14,320 nt of DNA from DATAYA01 sp036272815 (GTDB lineage Bacteria > Pseudomonadota > Alphaproteobacteria > Acetobacterales > Acetobacteraceae): positions 1 to 14,320 of the forward strand of contig DATAYA010000095.1 of the NCBI GenBank assembly GCA_036272815.1, in the 5' to 3' direction. Shown here in pieces: positions 6,798 through 13,956 of this stretch. Each line of letters opens with the position of its first letter. Positions within the stretch are counted from its first letter, which is position 1. Under the pieces are notes generated by a model. The model ran no database searches, was not told where the DNA came from, and saw only the letters and a list, made by a program, of their open reading frames with translations. Position numbers and translations under genes: made by a program.

Positions 6798-7667
6798 ATG
6801 CTTCAGCTCATCCTCTACAACATCAGCAATGGGCTTATCATCGGCGCCTTTTACGTGCTGATGGCGCTCGGCCTGTCGATGATCCTCAACCTTAGCAACG
6901 TCATCAATTTCGCACACGGCAACTTCGTCGCCCTCGGCGGTTACTTCGCTTTCATGCTGGTGCCATACACGGGTTTCTGGGTTGCGCTGCTGATCTCCCC
7001 GCTGCTGGCGGCGGCCATCGGCTTCGTGCTGGAGCGCCTCATCATCCGCCGCGTCTACAACCGCGATCCGGTCTACAGCCTGCTGCTCACCTTCGGCCTC
7101 GCCTTCATCATCCAGGACCTCTGCCGCTACATCTGGGGCACGCAAGGCCTGCCGCTCACCGTGCCCGGCTGGCTCGCGCAGCCGATCAGCGCCGATCTCT
7201 TCTTCATAACCGGCTACCGCATCTTCATGGTGGCCGTGGTGATCGTCGCGATCGCGGGCCTGTTCGCCTTCCTGCGCTACACGAGCATCGGCGTCCGCAT
7301 CCGCGCCGGAATTCTCGATCTCGACACGGTGGCGGCGCTGGGCGTCAACGTCCGCCTGCTGCGGACGCTCAATTTCGCGGTCGGCATCTTCCTCGCCGGC
7401 CTCGCGGGTGTGCTGGCGGGCGGCCAGATCGGGCTGAACCCGAACATGGGCGACGACCTGCTGATGCCGAGCTTCATCGCCATCATCGTGGGCGGCGTCG
7501 GCTCTCTGAGCGGTACCCTGTTTGGAGGTCTCCTGATCGGCGTCGCGTCGGCGCTGACCACCGTGTTCTTCCCGAGCGCCAGCGAGGCGGTGATCTACGC
7601 GATCATGGCGATCGTGCTGCTGGTGCGGCCGCGCGGCCTGTTCGGCGAGGAAGGGATGATGACATGA
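6798..7667 (+). CDS. livH: LivH-type permease of branched-chain amino acid ABC transporter (second operon)
   Basis: This 289-residue inner-membrane permease has the NFAHGNFVALGGY motif after the first helix, about eight hydrophobic segments, and the terminal VLLVRPRGLFGEEG. AGGGA at 6786-6790 is a moderate ribosome binding site seven bases before the ATG. The gene ends in an ATGA overlap with livM. It would pair with LivM to form the membrane channel for the ligand delivered by the binding protein encoded just upstream. It equals the left operon's LivH in length and shares its N-terminal layout, so the two are paralogues. Assignment to the family is firm; the substrate is open. Confidence 0.93.
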   Translation: MLQLILYNISNGLIIGAFYVLMALGLSMILNLSNVINFAHGNFVALGGYFAFMLVPYTGFWVALLISPLLAAAIGFVLERLIIRRVYNRDPVYSLLLTFGLAFIIQDLCRYIWGTQGLPLTVPGWLAQPISADLFFITGYRIFMVAVVIVAIAGLFAFLRYTSIGVRIRAGILDLDTVAALGVNVRLLRTLNFAVGIFLAGLAGVLAGGQIGLNPNMGDDLLMPSFIAIIVGGVGSLSGTLFGGLLIGVASALTTVFFPSASEAVIYAIMAIVLLVRPRGLFGEEGMMT

Positions 7668-8647
7668 GCGAGACCGCGGTAGACGCCGCACTCGGCCGCC
7701 GCGCCGACCGCAACTGGCTGCCGCTGATCGCGATCTGGCTCGCCCTGCTCACGGCGCCGTTCTGGATCGGCTATCTCGGCGGCTATACCGCTCTCGCCGG
7801 CCGGGTGCTGGTGATGGGCCTCGCCGCGATGGCGCTCAACTTCCTGCTCGGCTTCACCGGCGTGATGAGCTTCGGCCACGCCGCCTATTTCGGCCTCGGC
7901 GCCTACGGCGCCGGGCTCACGCTGAAGTTCCTGGCCGCCTCCACCCCGCTGGCGATGATCGATGGGACGCTGCTCGGCGGCATCGCCGGCACGCTGTTCG
8001 GGCTGCTGATCGTCCGCCGCCGCGGCGTCTATTTCGCGATGGTCACGATCGCCTTCGGCCAGATCTGCTACTACGTCGCCTACCGCTGGGACAGCCTGAC
8101 CGGCGGCGACGACGGGCTGCGCGGCTTCATGCGCGCGCCGATCCATCTCGGTCCGCTCACCATCGACATCGCCAACAACGCAACCCTGTTCTATTTCTTT
8201 CTCGCCGCGATCTTCGCGATCGGCACCGGCATCATGGGCTTCCTGCTGCGCTCGCCGTTCGGCCGCACCCTGATCGCGATCCGCGAGAACGAGCGCCGCG
8301 CCCGCTTCCTCGGCATCCCCGTCGAGCGGCACATCTGGCTGTCATTCTCGATCTCCTGCTTCATCACTGCGATGGCCGGCGCGATGTACGCGCTGCTCAA
8401 CAATTTCGCCGACCCGATGTCGCTGCACTACAGCCTCTCCGGCGAGTTCGTCATCATGGCGGTGATGGGAGGGATGCGCACCTTCTGGGGGCCGCTCGTC
8501 GGTGCCGCCGTGTTTGTCGTGCTGCAGGACTACATCTCCTCGATGACGGTGAACTGGATGAGCTTCATCGGCCTGCTGTTCGTGCTCGTGGTGCTGTTCT
8601 TCCCGCGCGGCCTGCTCGGCATGCTCCGCCGCCGGAGTGCCGCATGA
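7664..8647 (+). CDS. livM: LivM-type permease of branched-chain amino acid ABC transporter (second operon)
   Basis: This 327-residue permease has a short hydrophilic N-terminus (1-18) followed by several membrane segments. The conserved LLGFTGVMSFGHAAYFGLGAY lies at about residues 61-81, TGGDDGLRG marks the central loop, and a cytoplasmic coupling-like loop reads RENERRARFLGI. The end, FFPRGLLGMLRRR, matches the LivM family. The start ATG overlaps the livH stop (ATGA), with AAGGGA a few bases upstream; the stop overlaps livG in the same way. Unlike its counterpart in the left operon, this LivM is a separate protein and keeps the His of the SFGHA motif. It partners LivH in the membrane. Confidence 0.93.
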   Translation: MSETAVDAALGRRADRNWLPLIAIWLALLTAPFWIGYLGGYTALAGRVLVMGLAAMALNFLLGFTGVMSFGHAAYFGLGAYGAGLTLKFLAASTPLAMIDGTLLGGIAGTLFGLLIVRRRGVYFAMVTIAFGQICYYVAYRWDSLTGGDDGLRGFMRAPIHLGPLTIDIANNATLFYFFLAAIFAIGTGIMGFLLRSPFGRTLIAIRENERRARFLGIPVERHIWLSFSISCFITAMAGAMYALLNNFADPMSLHYSLSGEFVIMAVMGGMRTFWGPLVGAAVFVVLQDYISSMTVNWMSFIGLLFVLVVLFFPRGLLGMLRRRSAA

Positions 8648-9396
8648 GCACGATGCTGGAAGTGCATGGCGTCACCAAGACGTTCGGCAACCTGGTCGCG
8701 GTGCGCGAGGTTTCGCTCACGGTCGCGGCCGGCGAGCTGCGCGCCATCATCGGTCCCAACGGCGCGGGAAAGACCACGTTCTTCAACCTCATCACCGGCT
8801 TCTTCCCGCCGACAACGGGCGAGATCGCCTTCGACGGCCGCCCCGTCACGGCACTCACCGCGGCGCAGCGCGTCAAGCTCGGCATCGGCCGCACCTTCCA
8901 GGTCACCGAAATCTTCCCCGAACTCTCGGTGCGCGAGAACGTCCGCATTGCCGTCGAGGTCGGCTCCGGCTTCGCGCTGCGCCCCTGGCTCGGTGCGGAC
9001 GCGGCCGAGACGGTGCGCCGCGAGGTCGGCCGTGTCGTGGCGCTGGCCGGGCTCGCCACCAAGTCCGACCGGATGGTGGGCGAGATGGCGCACGGCGACC
9101 AGCGCGCCGCCGAGATCGCGATGGCGCTCGCACTCAAGCCGCGGCTGCTGCTGCTCGACGAACCCACGGCCGGCATGGGCGATCAGGAGACCTACCAGAT
9201 CGCCGGCCTGATCCGCCGCCTGCACCGCGACAGCCGCTATACGATCGTGCTGATCGAGCACGACATGCGCGTGGTGTTCCAGCTCGCCGACCGCATCACC
9301 GTGCTCGACCAGGGCCGCTTCCTCGCCGAGGGGCCGCCCGCTGATATCGCCGCGAACCCCGCCGTGCAGGCGGCCTATCTCGGAGCCGCGGCATGA
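8644..9396 (+). CDS. livG: LivG-type ATP-binding protein of ABC transporter (second operon)
   Basis: This 250-residue cytoplasmic ATPase energises transport together with LivF. Walker A is GPNGAGKTT (37-45), Q-loop FQV (85-87), signature MAHGDQR (148-154), Walker B LLLLDEPTAG (168-177) and H-loop IEHD with His206. The insertion between Q-loop and signature and the ending AANPAVQAAYLG are typical of LivG. The signature motif starts MAHGD rather than the common LSHGD or LSGG form; the essential Gly is kept, so activity is expected. ATGA overlaps join it to livM before and livF after, and GGAG lies six bases before the start. Confidence 0.94.
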   Translation: MSTMLEVHGVTKTFGNLVAVREVSLTVAAGELRAIIGPNGAGKTTFFNLITGFFPPTTGEIAFDGRPVTALTAAQRVKLGIGRTFQVTEIFPELSVRENVRIAVEVGSGFALRPWLGADAAETVRREVGRVVALAGLATKSDRMVGEMAHGDQRAAEIAMALALKPRLLLLDEPTAGMGDQETYQIAGLIRRLHRDSRYTIVLIEHDMRVVFQLADRITVLDQGRFLAEGPPADIAANPAVQAAYLGAAA

Positions 9397-10130
9397 ACGC
9401 GCTCGAAGCGGTCGGGCTGAACACCTTCTACGGCAAGAGCCATATCCTGCACGGCGTCTCCATCACCGTCGAGGAGGGCCGCGTCACCACGCTGCTCGGC
9501 CGCAACGGCGCGGGCAAGACGACGACCTTGCGCAGCATCATGGGCCTGACCCAGCCGCGCGCCGGCGAAATCACCATCTTCGGCCGCCGCACCACCGGCC
9601 TGCCGCCGTTCCGCGTCGCCGGCCTCGGCGTCGGCTATGTGCCGGAGGGGCGGCGCATCTTCCCGAACCTCACCGTGGACGAAAACCTCCGCGTGCCGCT
9701 GGATCGCCCCGGACCCTGGACCATCCCGCGCATCTACACGCTGTTCCCGCGCCTCACGGAACGCCGGCACAACAAGGGTCGGGCGCTGTCCGGCGGCGAG
9801 CAGGAGATGCTCTCCATCGGCCGCGCGCTGCTGCTCAACCCGCGCCTGCTCGTGCTCGACGAGCCGAGCCAGGGCCTCGCCCCCCTGATCGTGCGCGAGG
9901 TGTTCCGTATCGTCGACGAGATGCGACGCGAGGGGATGACGGTGCTGCTCGTCGAGCAGAACGCGCGCATGGGCCTCGACGTCGCCGATTTCGCCTATGT
10001 GCTCGACAACGGCGCCATCGTCCATGCCGGGCCGGCGGCGGACCTGGCCGCGGACGAAGCGAGGGTGCAGGCGCTTGCGGGCGCGTCCGCGGCGAACTGG
10101 AGCTTCGAGGAGACCGTCGCCGCGGAGTGA
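9393..10130 (+). CDS. livF: LivF-type ATP-binding protein of ABC transporter (second operon)
   Basis: This 245-residue ATPase is the last gene of the operon. Walker A is GRNGAGKTT (36-44), the LivF marker PEGRRIFPNLTVDENL spans 84-99, signature LSGGEQ is at 132-137, Walker B LLVLDEPSQG at 152-161, and the H-loop position reads VEQN (187-190), the Gln form usual in LivF. About 25 C-terminal residues (221-245) go beyond the conserved core. The start overlaps livG (ATGA). It forms the ATPase pair with LivG on the cytoplasmic face of LivH/LivM. Transcription probably ends in the repeat-bearing gap that follows. Confidence 0.94.
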   Translation: MNALEAVGLNTFYGKSHILHGVSITVEEGRVTTLLGRNGAGKTTTLRSIMGLTQPRAGEITIFGRRTTGLPPFRVAGLGVGYVPEGRRIFPNLTVDENLRVPLDRPGPWTIPRIYTLFPRLTERRHNKGRALSGGEQEMLSIGRALLLNPRLLVLDEPSQGLAPLIVREVFRIVDEMRREGMTVLLVEQNARMGLDVADFAYVLDNGAIVHAGPAADLAADEARVQALAGASAANWSFEETVAAE

Positions 10131-10153
10131 GGCGGGTGTGACGGCCCGCCTTA
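10128..10153 (+). terminator. Possible terminator hairpin at the end of the second liv operon
   Basis: The livF stop and following bases, TGAGGCGGG (10128-10136), pair with CCCGCCTTA (10145-10153) with one G-T wobble around an 8-base loop. The right arm is part of the first unit of a 13-bp repeat array, and the unit at 10182-10194 has CCCGCCTCA, a perfect partner for the same left arm. Only a very short T-run follows, so its strength is uncertain. Confidence 0.4.
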
Positions 10154-10207
10154 ACGGCCCGCCTTACCGGCCCGCTTCACTGGCCCGCCTCACTGGCCCG
10201 CTTCACT
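10143..10207. repeat. Five tandem copies of a 13-bp repeat
   Basis: Units at 10143-10155, 10156-10168, 10169-10181, 10182-10194 and 10195-10207 follow the consensus GGCCCGCYTYAMY; copies 3 and 5 are identical. The array fills most of the gap between the converging livF and exosortase genes, and its last unit contains the exosortase stop codon (complement of 10203-10205). Read on the minus strand each unit holds a TGA or TAA. Because 13 is not a multiple of three, these stops fall in all three frames. The role is unknown: slippage-born filler, terminator arm or protein-binding array. Confidence 0.85.
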
Positions 10208-11693
10208 GGGCTGCGCGCGAGAGGGCCGAGGTCACGTCGGGTTCGGCCTCGAAGAACGCGCGCAATGCCTGCATCGCTGCGGCGGCGTCGGTCGCGGCGG
10301 GCTCCACGGTCGCAAGCACGGGTGCTGCCGCGCTTCCGCCCAGCAGGCTCGCCCGCGCCTGCCCCAGCCGCATCGCAAGCCCTGTTCCGCTCGGACGCCC
10401 GCCGACCCAGAGTGCGACCGCGACCGTCCGGTCCGGCATCTGGCTCCGCACGATCCGCCATGTGCCGGGCGCCGCGCCCGCGACCGCGAGCCCCTGCGTC
10501 ATCACGTCCTCGGCCCCCAGCGGCGCCGAAACCCGGTTCTCGGCACTGACGATCCGCCCCGGATCGGTGCGCGCCGGAAACGCCTGGACCCGCACCGTCA
10601 GACGATGCCCGCCGCACGCGATGGTCCGGACCAGCAGCCCTGGCGCATCCCGGCCCGGCGCCGCCTCGCGGCACGCGCCGCCCAGCGCCAGCCGCACCGC
10701 CGGCGTCGCCCCGGCCGAGCGGTCGAGCACCGATGCGGCCGCCGGCCCGATCGCCGCGACCAGCACCACGACCGCCGCCGCGACACCCGCCGCCGCAACC
10801 CGCGGCGCCGGCGCCGCCACGACCGGCACCCGCCGCACCGGCGCATCCTGACGGAACGGCAGCCCGAGCAGGATCAGCAGCAGCAGCACGATCGAGAAGA
10901 ACAGCCACCCGTACAGCACATGATCCGTCGCCGCCGCGCGCGCGCTGCCGATCAGGTTTCCAAGGGTGACGATCCCGAGCGCACGGAGCCCGTTGGCGAT
11001 CACCGGCACCACCAGCGAGACCGCGACGAAGGTGATCCGGCGCCCCGGGCTGCGATAGATCACCAGCGCATAGAGCACCCCGAAGGCGATCGCCGCGATC
11101 AGGAAGCGCAGGCCCGCGCAGGCTTCCGCGACATAGAACGTGCCCTGCGGGATCTCGATCATGTTGGCGTCCGTGTAGTTCGGGATGCCGAACAGATCGA
11201 GCCCGTGCGTCACGAATTGCGAGGTGAAGCTCTGCAGCGCCGGGGTGAGAAATCCGCCGAACGGCACCAGGAAAAACAGATACAGCAGCGGTGCGGCCAG
11301 CACCCGGCAGAGGCGCGGCCCCAGCACGCCCAGGAACAGCACCTGCACCACCGCCATCGCGATGAGCTGCCGCCCCTCCATCACGCCGACCCGCTCCGCC
11401 ACGAGCCAGGCTGCCGCCAGCGGCAGTACCAGCAGCGCCGCCCACGGCCACGGCCGGACCGGCACTCCCGCCATCCGGTCGCGCCGCTCATAGGCGAGAA
11501 AGGCCGCGATCGGGATCACCAGGAAGCAGTGGTTGTAGGCCGTCGAGGCGAGCCACACCCGCACCGCCGCCATCCCATCGGCGCCGAACAGCAGCCCGAG
11601 TGCCACCAGCGCCAAGGCCAGCACCGGAATCGCGACCCGCGCCGGCGCCCAAGCCCGCCCGACCCGCAGCGCCACCATGCTTCCGCCGCTCAT
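10203..11693 (-). CDS. xrtA: Exosortase A (XrtA) with C-terminal EpsI-like domain
   Basis: This 496-residue membrane transpeptidase of the exosortase family is thought to process PEP-CTERM proteins, cleaving before their membrane anchor, as part of an exopolysaccharide system. The N-terminal part (about 1-280) is multi-spanning and has the family triad: Cys192 in AEACAGLR, Arg237 in ANGLRALG and His258 in TDHVLYGW. After a linker and one more hydrophobic segment, residues 345-485 resemble the EpsI/DUF3485 domain (SAENRV, then LWVGGRPSGTGLAMRLGQAR). The ATG is preferred over a GTG one codon earlier because GGAAGG (complement of 11701-11706) lies seven bases upstream; either overlaps the stop of the glycosyltransferase gene. 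It is last in its operon and ends inside the 13-bp repeats. No PEP-CTERM substrate gene is visible in the window. Confidence 0.93.
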   Translation of the reverse strand: MSGGSMVALRVGRAWAPARVAIPVLALALVALGLLFGADGMAAVRVWLASTAYNHCFLVIPIAAFLAYERRDRMAGVPVRPWPWAALLVLPLAAAWLVAERVGVMEGRQLIAMAVVQVLFLGVLGPRLCRVLAAPLLYLFFLVPFGGFLTPALQSFTSQFVTHGLDLFGIPNYTDANMIEIPQGTFYVAEACAGLRFLIAAIAFGVLYALVIYRSPGRRITFVAVSLVVPVIANGLRALGIVTLGNLIGSARAAATDHVLYGWLFFSIVLLLLILLGLPFRQDAPVRRVPVVAAPAPRVAAAGVAAAVVVLVAAIGPAAASVLDRSAGATPAVRLALGGACREAAPGRDAPGLLVRTIACGGHRLTVRVQAFPARTDPGRIVSAENRVSAPLGAEDVMTQGLAVAGAAPGTWRIVRSQMPDRTVAVALWVGGRPSGTGLAMRLGQARASLLGGSAAAPVLATVEPAATDAAAAMQALRAFFEAEPDVTSALSRAAQ

Positions 11694-12922
11694 CACGCAA
11701 CCTTCCGCGCCGTGTCGCCGGGCCGCCGGTCAATAACGTGCCACACCGCATCGAGCTTTCGCATCGTCGCGTCCCAGGAATAGGCGGCCTCGACCGCCGC
11801 CCGCGCCGCGCCGCCAAGCCCGGCATGGGCGCCCGCCAGCACGGCGGCGACGGAGGCCGCCATCGCCACCTCGCCTTCGGCCACCAGCAGCGCCTCTCCC
11901 GCCGTCGCGCGCACGCCCTCGAACGCCGCCGGCGAGGCGACCACCGGGCGCGCCATCGCCATCGCCTCCAGCACCTTGTTCTGGATGCCGCGCGCGACCC
12001 GCAGCGGTGCGATGACCACCGCCGCGTGGGCGAGATAGGGCCGCGTGTCGGCGACCCGCCCGGTCACCGCAACTCCCGGCAGCCGCGCGAGGCGCTGCAC
12101 CGCCGGCGCCGGATTGGTGCCGACGATCGCGAACCCCGCGTCCGGCACGCGCGCGCGCACGAGCGGCAGCACGCTGCGCGCAAACCAGTCGACCGCGTCG
12201 ATGTTGGGCCAGTAGTCCATCGCCCCGGTGAAGACGATGCGCGGTCCCGCGTCGGGAAAGGGCCGGACGAACTCATGCGCCGGCGAGAAGCGTTCGAGGT
12301 CGACGCCGTTCTCGATCCACGCCGTCCGCGCCCGGCAATCGGGCGCGAGGGCCGCGAACCGCGCCCATTCCGGCTCCGAGCAGAACAGCGTGCGGTCGAA
12401 TTCCGCCGCCGCCCGCGCCTCGAATGCGAGCAGCGTCCGCCCTTCCCGCGCCCACACCAGCCGCGCCGGTCCGCGCGCCCGCTGTGCCTGCTCGACCCAT
12501 TTCTGGCTGTCGAGATCCACCATGTCGAGGATGCGCGTGGCCCCCGCGACACGCAGCGCATAGGGCGCCATGCTGGACGAGAAGGCGAACACGCGCGCGG
12601 GCCTGGTGCGGGCCGCGACCTCGTCCACCCACGCCGCCAGCCGTGCATCGCGGAAATAGTCGAGCGTCAGCGGCCGCCCCGGCCGCGCCCGCGCCAGCGC
12701 CCGCAGTTTCTGCAGCCGCGGCGACAGCGGCACGGCCATCACGTCGGCACAGACCGAGCGCAGCACAGGCACATGCACGAGATCGGCCGGATCATCGACG
12801 AAGCAGCCGAGATGGACGCGATGCGTGCGCGCCAGATGCTGCAGCATCGGCCAGGCGCGGATCTTGTCGCCCTTGTCCGGCGGGTATGGAATGCGATGGC
12901 AGAGGAAAAGCAGGTCGGGCAT
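11693..12922 (-). CDS. XrtA/PEP-CTERM-associated glycosyltransferase (TIGR03087 type)
   Basis: This 409-residue cytoplasmic glycosyltransferase has two Rossmann-like halves (GT4-like). It starts MPDLLFLCHRIPYPPDKGD, typical of the exosortase-linked subfamily; the open frame extends 22 Ala/Arg-rich residues further, but the chosen ATG forms a TGATG overlap with the upstream stop. GAMDYWPNIDAVDWFA (233-248) and RGIQNKVLEAMAMARPVV (311-328) are the subfamily markers; the second includes the Glu expected to contact the sugar nucleotide. ENGVDLERFSP (204-214) opens the second half. It would add a sugar during exopolysaccharide assembly; donor and acceptor are unknown. No Shine-Dalgarno is seen, so translational coupling is likely. 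It ends overlapping xrtA by one base. Confidence 0.9.
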   Translation of the reverse strand: MPDLLFLCHRIPYPPDKGDKIRAWPMLQHLARTHRVHLGCFVDDPADLVHVPVLRSVCADVMAVPLSPRLQKLRALARARPGRPLTLDYFRDARLAAWVDEVAARTRPARVFAFSSSMAPYALRVAGATRILDMVDLDSQKWVEQAQRARGPARLVWAREGRTLLAFEARAAAEFDRTLFCSEPEWARFAALAPDCRARTAWIENGVDLERFSPAHEFVRPFPDAGPRIVFTGAMDYWPNIDAVDWFARSVLPLVRARVPDAGFAIVGTNPAPAVQRLARLPGVAVTGRVADTRPYLAHAAVVIAPLRVARGIQNKVLEAMAMARPVVASPAAFEGVRATAGEALLVAEGEVAMAASVAAVLAGAHAGLGGAARAAVEAAYSWDATMRKLDAVWHVIDRRPGDTARKVA

Positions 12923-13956
12923 CAGCCGAGCCCGCGCACCAGATGCGGCCCGATCGCGTTCGCGACCGGCAGCGGCAGCCGCTTCCAAGCGGCGATGAAG
13001 CGCGCGTATTTCGGATTGAGCGGGTTGCGCTCCGGCAGGTCCGTCCCCGGCCGCAGCCGGAAGCGGTAGGCGAGCGGCGTCGGCTGAAAGCCCCAGTTCT
13101 TCTTGAATGAGAACGCGCCCGTTCCCTCCTTGCTGCGGCCGAAATCGAACAGCCGGCAGCCGCGCGCGGCGGCGTGCCGCATCACCTCCCAGTACATGAA
13201 ATCGTTGCCGGCGCGGCCGCGCGCGGCCGCGGTGCCGCCGCCGTAATAGGGCAGCACCTCGTCGCGGAAATAGAAGTTCATCACCGCGGCGATCGGCGCC
13301 TCGCCGTCGAACACGGTGAGCACATCGGAAGCGTCCGGAAACGCCTCCAGCAGCAACGCGAAATACCGGCGCGAAAACACCGGGGTTCCGAGATTGCGCA
13401 CGCTCTCGGCATAGACGCGGTGCAGCGCGCCGAGCCGGCCCGAGACCTCCGCGCGCAACCCGTTCTCGATCCCCTTGCGTACCATCGCCCGCTGCTTGCG
13501 CGGGATCGCCTTGAGGTTGGCCTCGTCATCGCCCGCGATGGCGCGGCGGAAGGTGACATAGAGGCCCGACCGCTCGGTCCAGCCGCTGCCCTCCGGCGCA
13601 TGGAGGAACCGGAACTCCGTCGCCGGCACGTCCATCCGGTCCATCAGGCTCGCCGCGTGCGCCTCCAGCGCCGCCATTGCCTCCGGCTCGGCCGCGACCG
13701 GGCCGCCATAGACGCAGAACGGGGCCGATATCAGCGACCGCCCGAACAGCCGCGTGCGCATGTCCACCAGCGGCAGCACGCCCACGATCGCACCGTCGCG
13801 CTCGGCGAACGTGTAGTGGGCGCGATGGCCGAACGCGCGCTCGATCACCGCGCGCCAGCCGGCGCGGTGGAAGAACGTCGCCTCCGGCCGCGCGTCCACG
13901 AAGCGGTCCCAGGCCGGGATCGCGGCATCGTCGAGCGGTCTGCACAGCAGGCCCAT
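12922..13956 (-). CDS. FemAB-family XrtA/PEP-CTERM-associated protein (GNAT-like acyltransferase fold)
   Basis: This 344-residue protein is made of two GNAT-like halves, as in FemA/FemB, which transfer amino acids from aminoacyl-tRNA. Members in exosortase loci (TIGR03019 type) are thought to modify the exopolysaccharide or a related carrier; the reaction is not established. Visible markers are HRAGWRAVIERAFGH (30-44), IPRKQRAMVRKG (151-162), MNFYFRDEVLPYYGGG (226-241) and FDFGRSKEGTGAFSFKKNWG (270-289), the last strongly characteristic. The ATG overlaps the stop of the upstream deacetylase gene (TGATG), and no Shine-Dalgarno is visible; the open frame continues 107 residues upstream but there it only shadows that gene. 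Its own stop overlaps the glycosyltransferase start by one base. Confidence 0.91.
   Translation of the reverse strand: MGLLCRPLDDAAIPAWDRFVDARPEATFFHRAGWRAVIERAFGHRAHYTFAERDGAIVGVLPLVDMRTRLFGRSLISAPFCVYGGPVAAEPEAMAALEAHAASLMDRMDVPATEFRFLHAPEGSGWTERSGLYVTFRRAIAGDDEANLKAIPRKQRAMVRKGIENGLRAEVSGRLGALHRVYAESVRNLGTPVFSRRYFALLLEAFPDASDVLTVFDGEAPIAAVMNFYFRDEVLPYYGGGTAAARGRAGNDFMYWEVMRHAAARGCRLFDFGRSKEGTGAFSFKKNWGFQPTPLAYRFRLRPGTDLPERNPLNPKYARFIAAWKRLPLPVANAIGPHLVRGLG

Noticed and set aside
5403..7691. A 762-residue open frame antisense to the second binding protein and livH
   Set aside because: It is rich in Asp, His, Arg and Ala without domains and spans two genuine genes; codon bias of the real genes keeps it open.
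10143..10207. The 13-bp repeats as a CRISPR array
   Set aside because: The units are contiguous, without spacers, and far too short for CRISPR repeats; no cas genes are nearby.
10605..11783. A 392-residue plus-strand open frame over the exosortase gene
   Set aside because: It consists of Arg/His/Gln/Pro-rich sequence with no motif, whereas the minus strand carries the exosortase Cys, Arg and His residues.
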